DNA of 64,000 bases, from positions 186,001 to 250,000 of the forward strand of contig NZ_BAABKE010000001.1 in assembly GCF_039543665.1 (NCBI RefSeq). Reading direction: 5' to 3'. Within the stretch, counting starts at the first letter, position 1. Each line of letters opens with the position of its first letter. Below, in pieces: positions 1 to 8,516 of this stretch. Both the position numbers and the translations under genes were made by a program. The notes under the pieces were generated by a model. That model ran no database searches and had not been told where the DNA came from. It worked only from the letters and a program-made list of their open reading frames with translations. The stretch comes from Wohlfahrtiimonas larvae (lineage in GTDB: Bacteria; Pseudomonadota; Gammaproteobacteria; Cardiobacteriales; Wohlfahrtiimonadaceae).

Positions 1-504
1 TTTTTTGCCAGAAGCTAATAAAGAAATTTGGTAGAGCAAGTAGTTCAATTCTTTTTGTGGGTAATTCACAAGAGAAGTCCAAGCATAAACTAAATGAGAA
101 ATGGCATCCCAGCGAAATAGATTGAATTTGCCTTGTCCATGATGATCATAGGTTACAAAGTGAAATCCATTGGCCCAAGTACCCAACATATAAGCTCTTT
201 CTAAGTTTCGACTACCAAATAATTTAAATATAGGGCGCTGTTTTTTCCATGGACGAGCAGAGGAGCGATCTAAATAGTCATGTAGATGTGTGTTGATCCA
301 AACTGTATTGAGATAATTGCCACCGCCTTTTTCACGTTGAATCAAATGTTGTGATTCGCATGTAGTATTTCGATTACCCGTTAAAAATTCAATGGGATGG
401 CGGAGTGTACAATAACCTTTACCAATATTTTTATTGATGGCATAAGCATTATTGGGAATTAATAGGAGGATGATAAATCGAATCACCCGAAAGAGGGACT
501 TCAT
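1..504 (-). CDS. Secreted protein of unknown family (3' end outside window)
   Basis: An open frame of 168 codons runs without a stop from an ATG at 504 to the left edge, so the C-terminus lies outside the window. The ATG has a good ribosome binding site (AAAGG, 5 nt upstream). The first 22 residues form a signal peptide: MKSLFRV, a hydrophobic run, and a cleavage site after NAYA. The mature part has two early cysteines, is rich in Trp, Tyr and His, and I recognise no family. It looks soluble and periplasmic or secreted. No operon partner is visible, because the next gene upstream on this strand ends at its own terminator near 590. Confidence 0.75.
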   Translation of the reverse strand, partial: MKSLFRVIRFIILLLIPNNAYAINKNIGKGYCTLRHPIEFLTGNRNTTCESQHLIQREKGGGNYLNTVWINTHLHDYLDRSSARPWKKQRPIFKLFGSRNLERAYMLGTWANGFHFVTYDHHGQGKFNLFRWDAISHLVYAWTSLVNYPQKELNYLLYQISLLASGKK

Positions 505-574
505 AACTACCTTTGAATAACTTATAATGCTATAAAGTTAATGATTATAACAAAAGTATAACTGGTAGTTATGA

Positions 575-605
575 TCAAAAAAAAGCCTTGCGATGGCAAG
601 GCTTT
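575..605 (-). terminator. Intrinsic terminator of the PhnD-like gene
   Basis: A perfect 10-bp stem (AAAGCCTTGC / GCAAGGCTTT, 4-nt loop) is followed on the minus strand by a T-run. It sits 16 nt past the stop codon of the gene ending at 621. Confidence 0.85.
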
Positions 606-620
606 GAAGCATGTATAAGG

Positions 621-1382
621 TTATACTTGTAATGCGTAAATCAAGTCAATCATAAACGCAATTTCATCTTTATCTTCAAGAATTTTCCAATCGCTGACGC
701 CAATATCATCTAAGATAGATTGACCATTAGGAATTTCTTTCATATTTCTCAAAGTATTTTTGATAGGCTCTGCATATTCTGCCATTTTGGGAGATAATAC
801 AAAACAGTGAGCAACACTTTCAATATCATGAGGTTCTGTTGATACTAATGGTAATAAATCATTAGCGATAGTCTTACTTAATCCTTTGAAGATGTTAGAA
901 GGAATCATTGCAATGTCTGCATTACCAGAAAGTAAAGATTTGACTGCTAAAATATGATTGCTCACGTCAACGAATGTAAAATCATCTTTGGTTAAGTTTG
1001 CAGGTTCTAATAAAATTGCTCCTAACATACGAAGATCCGCATTATCAGCAGCAGCAGCTTTTACACCTGCAGGAATATCTGATACTTGTTGAATACTTGA
1101 GCCAGCTTTAGTTACAATTGTGACTTCAGCAACATCACTCATTGGTTGAGCTAATGCAATAAATTTTTGTTCACGAACCAACCAGCCCGCATCATAAGGA
1201 TTAGCATATAAGAAATCGATTTTTCCATCAAGAAGTGCTTGTTTTTGCTTCTCAAATGAAGAAAAATCAGTTGTTGTAAGTGGTGCGTCAATTTGCTTTT
1301 GTAACCATGTTGCAAAGATATACCAACCTGGTAGACGCTGTGGTGCAATGTCTGGTGCTATTGAAAAAGAGATTGTTGACAT
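621..1382 (-). CDS. PhnD-like substrate-binding protein without signal peptide
   Basis: This 253-aa protein resembles the PhnD/phosphonate-type periplasmic binding protein fold: an SFSIAPDIAP start, a YANPYDAGWLV segment near residues 60-70, and a C-terminal lobe with a GNADIAMIPS stretch. I chose the ATG at 1382 because GGAG lies 6 nt before it; an in-frame ATG at 1394 overlaps that site. The N-terminus starts directly in the first beta strand, with no signal peptide or lipobox, so the protein should stay in the cytoplasm. There are no ABC permease or ATPase genes nearby. It may act as an intracellular ligand sensor or binding protein; the ligand is unknown. Confidence 0.75.
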   Translation of the reverse strand: MSTISFSIAPDIAPQRLPGWYIFATWLQKQIDAPLTTTDFSSFEKQKQALLDGKIDFLYANPYDAGWLVREQKFIALAQPMSDVAEVTIVTKAGSSIQQVSDIPAGVKAAAADNADLRMLGAILLEPANLTKDDFTFVDVSNHILAVKSLLSGNADIAMIPSNIFKGLSKTIANDLLPLVSTEPHDIESVAHCFVLSPKMAEYAEPIKNTLRNMKEIPNGQSILDDIGVSDWKILEDKDEIAFMIDLIYALQV

Positions 1383-1535
1383 ATAATACTCCATGTTATT
1401 TTTTATCGTTTTGCACTGCTCTGAATAGTTTGTTGTTAATTCTATCAGAAAGCAGAAAAAATGATTGTTAATTTTGTGCTTTTAAAGGCAATGTAATGTC
1501 ATCAGTTACAATTTACATCCAATTGAGAGGAAAAT

Positions 1536-2306
1536 ATGGAACAATTTTTAAAGGTTGCACTTATGGCTGCTGAAGAATCTAAAAAACTGATTCGTAAGGC
1601 ATATGAAGCACAAGGCTTTAACATTACAATCAAAGGTGATTATACACCAGTTACGGAAGTGGATGTTAATGTAGAAACATTAATTAAATCAATAATTGTT
1701 GAAAATTTTCCTGAACATGGTATGTGGGGTGAAGAGGGTGGTGTTATTAATCCTGAATCAGATTATCAATGGTTAGTGGATCCGATTGATGGGACTAAAG
1801 CTTTTATTCGTCGTCGTCCATTTTTTTCAACGCAAATTGCCTTGATGTATAAGGGGGAAATGATTTTAGGAGTGTCATGCGCACCATGTTTTGGCGAAGG
1901 TGAAATTGCATATGCAACTAAAGGTCATGGTACGTTTATTGATGGTCAGAAAGTTTCAGTAAGTGATATCAGTGAATTACGCGATGCAGTATTTTCTTCA
2001 GGTAATATTAAATCATTAACTAAAAGTGATTCAGGCTGGTTGAAATATGGTGAATTATTGAGAGCGATCAATAGTACGCGAGGTTTTGGTGACTTTTTGC
2101 ATTACCATTATACCGCAGCAGGTAAAGTGGATATTGTTGTAGAGTCAGATGTAACTATTTTAGATGTGGCGGCTTTATCCATCATTGTGGAAGAAGCTGG
2201 CGGTAAAGTAACAGATCTTCACGGTAATAAATTAACCTTAGAAAGTACAAGCATTGTGGCAACTAATGGTTTATTACATGATCAAGTTTTAGGCTACTTA
2301 TCTTAA
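1536..2306 (+). CDS. Inositol-monophosphatase-family phosphatase, HisN-like
   Basis: A metal-dependent phosphomonoesterase of the IMPase/FBPase superfamily, 256 aa. The metal-binding motifs are present: GEEGG near residue 66, DPIDGTKAF near 82-90, and a late D-x-A-A-L segment near 208-215 before EEAGG. The residues after DPIDGT and the GDF...AAGKVDIVVE region look more like HisN-type histidinol-phosphatases than like SuhB or CysQ, but this is judged from motifs only. A good SD (GAGAGGAAA) precedes the ATG. The next gene starts 15 nt after the stop, so the two may be co-transcribed. Substrate alternatives are histidinol phosphate, inositol phosphate and PAP. Confidence 0.8.
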   Translation: MEQFLKVALMAAEESKKLIRKAYEAQGFNITIKGDYTPVTEVDVNVETLIKSIIVENFPEHGMWGEEGGVINPESDYQWLVDPIDGTKAFIRRRPFFSTQIALMYKGEMILGVSCAPCFGEGEIAYATKGHGTFIDGQKVSVSDISELRDAVFSSGNIKSLTKSDSGWLKYGELLRAINSTRGFGDFLHYHYTAAGKVDIVVESDVTILDVAALSIIVEEAGGKVTDLHGNKLTLESTSIVATNGLLHDQVLGYLS

Positions 2307-2321
2307 TACTCTAAGGGTTAT

Positions 2322-3011
2322 ATGAAAAATATTTTCATAGCAATATGCTGTTTATTTGTTGTGGCGGCATGTGCTTCAGCGCCACAACGTGTAGCTTATA
2401 TGACAGATGCACCATTAGAGCAACGTTTGCATCAAGTGCGAGCAAAAGAAGGCGATCCAATTTTTATTCGTATTTTTAAAGAAGAGCGGATGTTAGAGAT
2501 TTGGTATGGCAAGAAGAATGGAACATTTAAACGCTTTACCAACTATCCAATTTGTTATTATTCTGGACCTTTAGGGCCAAAGAAATATCAGGGCGATAAG
2601 GTTTCGCCAGAAGGGTTTTATAAGGTAACACGTAGAGCATTAAATCCATATAGCCGATATTACCGTTCATTTGATTTAGGGTTTCCTAATCAATATGATA
2701 GATTTAAAGGTTATACTGGCGATTATCTTATGGTTCACGGAGATTGTGTTTCTGTGGGGTGTTATGCAATGACAGATCAACAAATGGATGAGATTTATAA
2801 GCTTGTAGAGGCTTCTTTAAGAAGAGGACAAGAGTCTGTTGCGGTTCATGTTTTTCCATTTAGAATGACTGATTATCGTTTAAATCGTGAGAAGAATTCG
2901 CCACATTATCAGTTCTGGATGGAATTGAAAGAAGGATATGATTATTTTGAAAAATACAAACGCGTGCCGAATGTTGGTATTGGTAATGGAAAATATACTA
3001 TAGGTCGATAG
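2322..3011 (+). CDS. dpaA: L,D-transpeptidase-family lipoprotein (DpaA/YafK-like)
   Basis: A 229-aa YkuD-fold (L,D-transpeptidase) protein. A lipobox (VAAC, Cys17) predicts a lipoprotein. The catalytic segment is clear: His139-Gly, then S-V-G-Cys147, the usual HG-x5-SxGC signature. The region from about residue 50 to 180 matches the YafK subfamily. In E. coli YafK is DpaA, which detaches Braun's lipoprotein from peptidoglycan rather than forming crosslinks; that role here is inferred. It follows the phosphatase gene by 15 nt, and tRNA-Ser lies downstream with its own promoter. Confidence 0.8.
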   Translation: MKNIFIAICCLFVVAACASAPQRVAYMTDAPLEQRLHQVRAKEGDPIFIRIFKEERMLEIWYGKKNGTFKRFTNYPICYYSGPLGPKKYQGDKVSPEGFYKVTRRALNPYSRYYRSFDLGFPNQYDRFKGYTGDYLMVHGDCVSVGCYAMTDQQMDEIYKLVEASLRRGQESVAVHVFPFRMTDYRLNREKNSPHYQFWMELKEGYDYFEKYKRVPNVGIGNGKYTIGR

Positions 3012-3012
3012 G

Positions 3013-3041
3013 TTGCTATTTTATTTAGAATCAGGTATATT
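3013..3041 (+). promoter_or_regulatory. Promoter of tRNA-Ser
   Basis: TTGCTA and TATATT are separated by 17 nt, and the -10 box ends about 20 nt before the mature tRNA 5' end. Confidence 0.6.
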
Positions 3042-3060
3042 TCTGCCCTGCAAAAGAATT

Positions 3061-3151
3061 GGAGAAGTGGCCGAGTGGCTGAAGGCGTTCGCCTGGAAAG
3101 CGGATATACGTTAATAGCGTATCGAGGGTTCGAATCCCTCCTTCTCCGCCA
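3061..3151 (+). tRNA. tRNA-Ser(GGA)
   Basis: A 91-nt class II tRNA with encoded CCA. The acceptor arms GGAGAAG and CTTCTCC pair fully, the anticodon loop reads TGGAAAG with anticodon GGA (codons UCC/UCU), a long variable arm (GATATACG...CGTATC) is present, and the T arm contains GGTTCGAATCC. A terminator follows at once. Confidence 0.95.
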
Positions 3152-3157
3152 ATTTTT

Positions 3158-3187
3158 AAAGCCCTTAGTGAAAGCTAAGGGCTTTTT
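3158..3187 (+). terminator. Terminator after tRNA-Ser
   Basis: AAAGCCCTTAG / CTAAGGGCTTT stem with a 6-nt loop and a T-tract. Confidence 0.85.
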
Positions 3188-3252
3188 TGTATTAAAAAAA
3201 TAAAAACAATATAGATATATCAGAGAGCTAGGTTAATCATTTTATCTATTCA

Positions 3253-3315
3253 TTGATTTGCTATAAGCATTGCTATATAGTGCATTTCGAAAATCTACCT
3301 AACGGTAGGTAGGTT
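3253..3315 (+). promoter_or_regulatory. Promoter and candidate TetR operator of the MFS operon
   Basis: TTGATT and TATAGT are spaced 17 nt apart (3253-3281). About 12 nt downstream, at 3293-3315, is a partly overlapping inverted repeat built on CTACC/GGTAG and ACCTA/TAGGT. Its position over the transcription start fits an operator for the TetR regulator encoded as the second gene of this operon. The operator assignment is inferred from position and symmetry. Confidence 0.55.
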
Positions 3316-3353
3316 TAGTGGAAGTAATCTTGAATAACGAAAGAATGGATTTT

Positions 3354-4562
3354 ATGAACATAAGTCAAACGGCACAAAAACGTGTCATCATCAGCGCCTC
3401 TTTAATCATATTGATGGCATTATTAACTGCATTAGATTCTATGGCGATCGATATGTATTTGCCAGGGATGTTAGATATTGGTAAAGAATTTAATGAGTCG
3501 CCTGGTAGAGTGCAGCAAACATTAGCAATCTTCTTAGCGGGTTTAGCAATCGGGCAGGGATTATATGGTCCAGTATTGGATCGTTATGGTCGCAAAGTTC
3601 CTTTATTAATTGGGATTATGATCTTCATTGTAGGTTCGGTTATGTGTGCTTTAGCACCAACATTAGAGTGGTTATTAGCAGCACGATTTATTCAGGCAAT
3701 TGGTGCGGCAGCAGGATTAGTTACGCCAAGGGCGATTATTTCAGATACTTGTGATTTAAATGAATCTGCCAAAGTTTTCTCCTTATTAATGAATGCCATG
3801 ATGTTGGGGCCAATCGTTGCGCCAATTTTGGGTGGTTTGGTTTTGGATGTGAGCAATTGGCGCGTGATTTTTTGGGTAATTGCTTTCGTAGGTTTAATTA
3901 GCTTGATTTGGGGATGGAAACAAATTCCTGATTCATTACCGGTTGAAAAGCGTATGCCAATGAATATAAAAAATATTGTCATAACTTATGGTTCGCAGAT
4001 GACGAATCAGAAATTCATGTGTTATGCATTGTCATCTGGTTTTGCAATGAGTGCTTTATTCTTATATGTGAGTGGATCATCATTTGTTTATCGTGAACAT
4101 TTTCATTTAAGTTCATCAAATTTTAGCTATTTATTTGCTTTAAACTCGGCAGGATTGGTTTTCTGTGGTTGGTTATCCAATCGACTATTAATGAAAGGTG
4201 TTTCTGCGCATCAATTATTGGTGATGGGTATGTTGATTCATACAGTAGCTGCGTTAGTGTTATATTGTTTAACAAAATTTTTTGCGGTGCCTTTGATTGG
4301 TTATACTGCATTGATCGCAATTTCAATCGCATCATTAGGATTGGTATTAGGCAATGTTACGGCATTAACGATGTATCATGGTGGTGAGCAGGCAGGTGCT
4401 GTTTCTGCTGTGATGGGCGTTTTGCAATATTTATTACCAGCAGTAACAGGTTACATTGTGAGTTTATTAATACAAAATGCAAGTATTTTGCCATTAAGTA
4501 TTGGTATATGCGGATTCATTGGGTTTGTTTTCTTATTATTTTGTAAGAGTGAGGAAAAATGA
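3354..4562 (+). CDS. Bcr/CflA-family MFS multidrug efflux transporter
   Basis: An inner-membrane drug:proton antiporter of the DHA1 family with about 12 transmembrane segments. The Bcr/CflA hallmarks are AIDMYLPGM at the end of the first helix, motif A (GPVLDRYGRKVPLL) in the loop between helices 2 and 3, and PRAIISD plus GPIVAPILGG in helices 4-5. I chose the ATG at 3354 (402 aa) because it leaves the usual short N-terminus; an ATG at 3345 and a GTG at 3318 are in frame. The stop codon overlaps the start of the TetR gene (ATGA), so the pair is translationally coupled. The substrate cannot be read from the sequence. Confidence 0.88.
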   Translation: MNISQTAQKRVIISASLIILMALLTALDSMAIDMYLPGMLDIGKEFNESPGRVQQTLAIFLAGLAIGQGLYGPVLDRYGRKVPLLIGIMIFIVGSVMCALAPTLEWLLAARFIQAIGAAAGLVTPRAIISDTCDLNESAKVFSLLMNAMMLGPIVAPILGGLVLDVSNWRVIFWVIAFVGLISLIWGWKQIPDSLPVEKRMPMNIKNIVITYGSQMTNQKFMCYALSSGFAMSALFLYVSGSSFVYREHFHLSSSNFSYLFALNSAGLVFCGWLSNRLLMKGVSAHQLLVMGMLIHTVAALVLYCLTKFFAVPLIGYTALIAISIASLGLVLGNVTALTMYHGGEQAGAVSAVMGVLQYLLPAVTGYIVSLLIQNASILPLSIGICGFIGFVFLLFCKSEEK

Positions 4563-5119
4563 CAGCATCAAAGTTACAAAATGCAGCATTGATTCGATTT
4601 GCAGTTCAGGGCTTCAATGCCACAACAATGAATGAGATTGCCAACGATGTCGGCATCAAAAAAGCTTCGATTTATGCGCATTTTAGTAGCAAAGATGATC
4701 TGTTCCTCAGTCTTTTACCAATTTTGGTGGCAGAAGAGTACAAATATACTCAATCCATGATCAGCGGTGGTGATCAGATCGAATCTCAGTTGTTGGCTTA
4801 TTTAACGAATATCAATACACGATTTGAAGAGTCGTATCATATGCGTTTTTGGTTAAGGATTTTATTTGCGCCACCTGTGCATCTACATGATGAAGTTGTC
4901 GTGTTGATGCGCCAATTGATGGATGATATTGAATCATGGATCGAAGCTGCAATTGCAGCTTCTCCATTGGTAAACAACGGTTTAGATAGTCAAACACTCA
5001 CATTATCTTACATGGCGATGATGGATAGTTTGCATACCGAATTACTATTTGCAGGACCTGAAAAATACCAAACGCGTTTGACAGCCGTTTGGCATTTATT
5101 TGAAACGGCAATCCGATAA
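4559..5119 (+). CDS. TetR/AcrR-family transcriptional regulator
   Basis: A 186-aa TetR-type repressor. The N-terminal helix-turn-helix covers about residues 10-50 (FNATTMNEIANDVGIKKASIYAHFSSKDDLF), and the rest is the ligand-binding and dimer domain. It overlaps the exporter gene by 4 nt, so it most likely controls its own operon through the inverted repeat at 3293-3315. The convergent mdaB gene begins its 3' end 14 nt downstream with no clear terminator between them. Confidence 0.87.
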   Translation: MTASKLQNAALIRFAVQGFNATTMNEIANDVGIKKASIYAHFSSKDDLFLSLLPILVAEEYKYTQSMISGGDQIESQLLAYLTNINTRFEESYHMRFWLRILFAPPVHLHDEVVVLMRQLMDDIESWIEAAIAASPLVNNGLDSQTLTLSYMAMMDSLHTELLFAGPEKYQTRLTAVWHLFETAIR

Positions 5120-5133
5120 TAATATTGCATGAC

Positions 5134-5721
5134 TTAGATGAGTGGAATGATCTGATCTAAATGTTGATGATAGTCGTTGATATAACTTTGAATATTGGGG
5201 TTTTTAATCACATCATGCACAATAAAGGTTGGCAAACTTTTCATGCCCAAAAACTGATTGGCTTTGTGAAAATGCATGTAGACATTATCAACACCTGTGC
5301 CATGAAAGAATTGTTGCGGATCATTGAAGGCTTCTTCAGGAGCATTCCATGTTAATGACAGCATATATTTTTTGCCATGAATTAGCCCGCCTGAACCATA
5401 TTTTTTGTTAGGATCAGAACGTGTTCTGCCATCACTAGCATATAATGTACCATGTCCTTCAGTGAATACATCATCAATATACTTTTTCACAGTCCAAGGT
5501 TCGCCCATCCACCAGCCTGGCATTTGATAAATTACAACATCTGCCCAAAGGTATTTCTGCACTTCTTCTTTGGGGTCATATTCTTGATCTGCAACTGTGA
5601 TTTGAATATTGAAGCCTTTGGCTTCCAAGTGTGCTTTGGCAAGCTCAGTGAGGGCATTATTCAATTGACCATTGGAATGGGCAAAAGTTTTTGCACCGTT
5701 AATGATTAAAATATTTTTCAT
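5134..5721 (-). CDS. mdaB: NAD(P)H:quinone oxidoreductase MdaB-like
   Basis: A 195-aa flavodoxin-fold NAD(P)H dehydrogenase, close in length to E. coli MdaB (193 aa). Recognisable stretches are KNILIINGAKTF at the N-terminus, the QMPGWWMGEPW segment near residues 66-76 that shapes the FAD/quinone site, and YMLSLTWNAPEEAF near 118-131. It should carry out two-electron reduction of quinones with NADPH, protecting against redox cycling. It lies 17 nt downstream of dkgB on the same strand, so both reductases are probably expressed together. Confidence 0.87.
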   Translation of the reverse strand: MKNILIINGAKTFAHSNGQLNNALTELAKAHLEAKGFNIQITVADQEYDPKEEVQKYLWADVVIYQMPGWWMGEPWTVKKYIDDVFTEGHGTLYASDGRTRSDPNKKYGSGGLIHGKKYMLSLTWNAPEEAFNDPQQFFHGTGVDNVYMHFHKANQFLGMKSLPTFIVHDVIKNPNIQSYINDYHQHLDQIIPLI

Positions 5722-5738
5722 TGTTTATCCTTTTTTAG

Positions 5739-6542
5739 TTAATCCCATTCTGGTGCTAAGCCTTCTGGGCTAACTAAGCGATCATTCGATTCCAAAGTGG
5801 CAATTTTAAGCATGTCATCTTGATCTAATTTTAATATTGTTGATTGTAGATTACTCGCTAAATTTTCACGTTTTGTGGATGATGGAATAACGCTATAACC
5901 TAATTGCATTGCCCAAGCTAAGATCACTTGTGCAGCTGTTGCATTGTGTTTATGTGCGATCGCTTGGATTATTTCATTCTTGAGTGCTTTACCATAAGCC
6001 AAAGTCATATATGAAGTAATGTGCAAATCATGAGCTTTTGCCCAATTTACAACTTTATGGTTTTGTAAAAATGGTGATAATTCAATTTGATTGGTTGCAA
6101 TATTTTCAATACCAACAGTATCAATGGCCTCTTGCATTAATTCAACAGTAAAGTTGGAAATGCCAATTTCACGCGTTAATCCTAGTTTTTTTGCTTCCAT
6201 TAAAGCTAACATGGTTTCTTTAACGCTGATTGCATGGTTAGGTGATGGCCAGTGGATCAAAGTTAAATCAATGTAATCAGTACGAAGCTTTGTTAAGCTC
6301 TCTTTTAAGCTAGTAATCACTTTATCTTTGCTTAAATTTTCCACCCAAATTTTTGTTGTGAGATATAAATCTTCACGATTAATGCTAGATTCTGCAATTG
6401 CTTCACCAATCGCAGCTTCATTGCCATAAATTTGTGCAGTATCAATAGCTCGATAACCTAGCTCAAGTGCATTTGTCACAGATGTTTTAACTACTTCATT
6501 TTCTAAACGGAATGTACCTAAACCAATTTTTGGCACTGTCAT
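5739..6542 (-). CDS. dkgB: Aldo/keto reductase, 2,5-diketo-D-gluconate reductase B-like
   Basis: A 267-aa NADPH-dependent aldo/keto reductase, the same length as E. coli DkgB and very similar along its whole length. Visible signatures are GYRAIDTAQIYGNE near residues 29-42 (catalytic Asp and Tyr), LIHWPSPN near 99-106, GISNF near 132, and IPSSTKRENL near 224-233 for cofactor binding. In E. coli it reduces methylglyoxal and 2,5-diketogluconate. A LysR gene is transcribed divergently from a 119-bp gap, which mirrors the dkgB/yafC pair of E. coli. A good SD (AAGGAG) precedes the ATG. Confidence 0.92.
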   Translation of the reverse strand: MTVPKIGLGTFRLENEVVKTSVTNALELGYRAIDTAQIYGNEAAIGEAIAESSINREDLYLTTKIWVENLSKDKVITSLKESLTKLRTDYIDLTLIHWPSPNHAISVKETMLALMEAKKLGLTREIGISNFTVELMQEAIDTVGIENIATNQIELSPFLQNHKVVNWAKAHDLHITSYMTLAYGKALKNEIIQAIAHKHNATAAQVILAWAMQLGYSVIPSSTKRENLASNLQSTILKLDQDDMLKIATLESNDRLVSPEGLAPEWD

Positions 6543-6661
6543 AAAAAACTCCTTAAGTTCTCTCTTTCAATAAATATTGCATGTATTGTAGAGATGATCC
6601 TTGTTGTGATAAAGTCATGAAAATGCAATTTATTATTGAATAAAAATCAATAAAGGAACTT

Positions 6662-7546
6662 ATGAAAGCAACGATTGATGAATTACAGACATTCATAACC
6701 ATTGTTGAGGCGGGCTCTATTGTGGATGCTTCTGTGCAATTATCACAAACAACATCTGCGGTGAGCCGATCGCTCAAAAGGCTGGAGAAGAAGTTAAATA
6801 TCACGCTATTAGAGCGCACAACGAGAATGCTCCAATTAACAGAGGCAGGCGAATTATTTCTGCAATATGCTCGAGAAATTATAGATAAATTGATGGAAGC
6901 GGAGGATGCTGTTTTACAGTCTGACATTGATTTATCAGGAAAGATTAGAATTGATGCAGCAACACCAGTTGTTTTGCATATTTTAACGCCATTAATTGTG
7001 GAGTTTACGGAGCTGTATCCTGATATCACAATCGAATTAAGCAACCATGAGCATATTATTGATCTTTTGAAAGAGAAAGTAGATTTAGCAATTAGAGTTG
7101 GTAATTTAGAGGATTCAAGTTTGCATGCAAAACTCTTGATGCAAAGCCAATTACATATTGTGGCAAGTGCTGATTATATTGAGAAGCATGGTATGCCAAA
7201 AGATATTAAAGAATTAAAGAAACATAAGTGCATTGGTTTTAGTCAATTGATCAAATTGAATCGTTGGCCAATTTATGATGGTGATGAGCTTTATATGATG
7301 ACACCACAAATGAGTAGCACCAATGGCGAAGTCATAAGAAGTTTACTGTTGCAAGGTGCGGGTATTGGTTGTTTGTCAGAATTCTTAATTGCTAAGGATT
7401 TAGAAGCAGGGAAGTTGGTTAAGATATTGAATGACCAAACAGAGATACAGAAACAAAATATTTATGCTGTTTATTATAAGAAAGCATATTTACCGAAGAG
7501 ATTACGTTTATTGATAGATTTTTTATATGAGAAATTAAAAGTTTAA
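6662..7546 (+). CDS. LysR-family regulator (YafC-like position)
   Basis: A 294-aa LysR-type regulator. The winged helix-turn-helix lies at about residues 5-60 (a SQTTSAVSRSLKRLEKKL recognition region), followed by a two-lobed effector domain from about residue 90. AAGGA stands 6 nt before the ATG. It is divergent from dkgB across 119 bp, so it probably regulates dkgB-mdaB and itself; the E. coli counterpart yafC has the same arrangement. Its last 12 nt overlap the end of the convergent YiiX-like gene. Confidence 0.87.
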   Translation: MKATIDELQTFITIVEAGSIVDASVQLSQTTSAVSRSLKRLEKKLNITLLERTTRMLQLTEAGELFLQYAREIIDKLMEAEDAVLQSDIDLSGKIRIDAATPVVLHILTPLIVEFTELYPDITIELSNHEHIIDLLKEKVDLAIRVGNLEDSSLHAKLLMQSQLHIVASADYIEKHGMPKDIKELKKHKCIGFSQLIKLNRWPIYDGDELYMMTPQMSSTNGEVIRSLLLQGAGIGCLSEFLIAKDLEAGKLVKILNDQTEIQKQNIYAVYYKKAYLPKRLRLLIDFLYEKLKV

Positions 7547-8101
7547 AATTTCCATGCCTTCGATATTCATAAAGGTATCAGGGAATAAGTAAGAGCCTTT
7601 GAATGGTCCAAAATCAATAGTGTGCCATTCGAGTTGAATGTTTGGGCGAAGTTGTAAAAGAGGCTGTTCAATCAATGTTGTGCAGTATAAATTTTTTTCT
7701 TCACGACTTTTTAATATATAAGGAGCCCCAAGTTTAGAATAAACATTGTTTGCGAGGTTGAGTTTTTCATCCAATGTTAAAAAGTTAGGGCGAATGATTA
7801 AAATATTACGTGAAAACTTGGGTGATGTAAAAATATCGAAAGATGTTGCAATCACTTGATTGGGACTATTAGGATCATCATCTGTTGTGGAATGTACGAC
7901 AATAATCTCAGGTTCAATTTGGGTAATAATGCCAATATGAGAATATTGAACATTACCAAGTTTTTGGATTGCTACACTATCCATATTGGGGCCAGAACGT
8001 AAAACTAAATCACCAATAGCCAATGAGTTTTTAGCATTAGAAAATGTGCATAAAAAAAGTGTTGTGATGATGGTCGCAACACTTAATTGAAATCTATTCA
8101 T
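7535..8101 (-). CDS. YiiX/YebB-like (NlpC/P60 superfamily) cysteine hydrolase
   Basis: A 188-aa exported protein with a signal peptide (cleavage probably after SNA, residue 23). It fits the permuted papain-like YiiX family: GDLVLRSG near residues 30-37, His55 in YSHIGI, and Cys140 in NLYCTTLI, so the Cys-His pair is present in permuted order. Members are predicted amidases or peptidases acting on cell-wall or lipid substrates. It lies 4 nt downstream of a small lipoprotein gene on the same strand and overlaps the convergent LysR gene by 12 nt. The true substrate is unknown. Confidence 0.75.
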   Translation of the reverse strand: MNRFQLSVATIITTLFLCTFSNAKNSLAIGDLVLRSGPNMDSVAIQKLGNVQYSHIGIITQIEPEIIVVHSTTDDDPNSPNQVIATSFDIFTSPKFSRNILIIRPNFLTLDEKLNLANNVYSKLGAPYILKSREEKNLYCTTLIEQPLLQLRPNIQLEWHTIDFGPFKGSYLFPDTFMNIEGMEILNF

Positions 8102-8105
8102 AGAT

Positions 8106-8516
8106 TTAAAGAGAGATCTTCCAACCTTTATCTGTCTTAATTGTTTTCATATCACCTGCATCTTCCGTATCATTCTTTTTAAATTTTACTGTGAAGTTTA
8201 CTGTTGCACGAGTTTTTTCATCATTTGTGTATTTAACATCTTTGATATTGATGGATGCTAAGCCGCCATTTTTCTCAGCTTCTTTTTTAGCTTCTTGCGC
8301 GGCCATGTTCATTTTACCAGCGATCATTTGTTGTACTGCAGGATCTTCACCATCTTTACCTAGATCTAAAGATTTAATCAAAGCATCACCATCGCCTTTA
8401 TATGTGCTTTCGATAAAATGTTTAGTAATACCTTCTGGGCTGTCGGTAGAGCCTGAACAAGCTACAAGCATCAATGTCATAATTGCTAAAACTGGATATA
8501 AAAGAATTTTCTTCAT
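8106..8516 (-). CDS. Small lipoprotein, DUF4878-like
   Basis: A 136-aa lipoprotein with lipobox LVAC (Cys20) and a compact alpha+beta domain that ends GWKISL. The pattern of an N-terminal helix with TKHFIESTYKGD, then beta strands with TVNFTVKFKK and KTIKTDKGWKI, fits the DUF4878/NTF2-like lipoprotein family. A GAGG-type SD precedes the ATG. It is the first gene of a two-gene unit with the YiiX-like hydrolase, so both products probably act in the envelope. The function is not known. Confidence 0.75.
   Translation of the reverse strand: MKKILLYPVLAIMTLMLVACSGSTDSPEGITKHFIESTYKGDGDALIKSLDLGKDGEDPAVQQMIAGKMNMAAQEAKKEAEKNGGLASINIKDVKYTNDEKTRATVNFTVKFKKNDTEDAGDMKTIKTDKGWKISL

Noticed and set aside
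6553..7044. 163-aa open frame antisense to the LysR gene
   Set aside because: It has no SD, is Ser/Asn/Cys-rich without a recognisable domain, and mirrors the codon pattern of the real gene.
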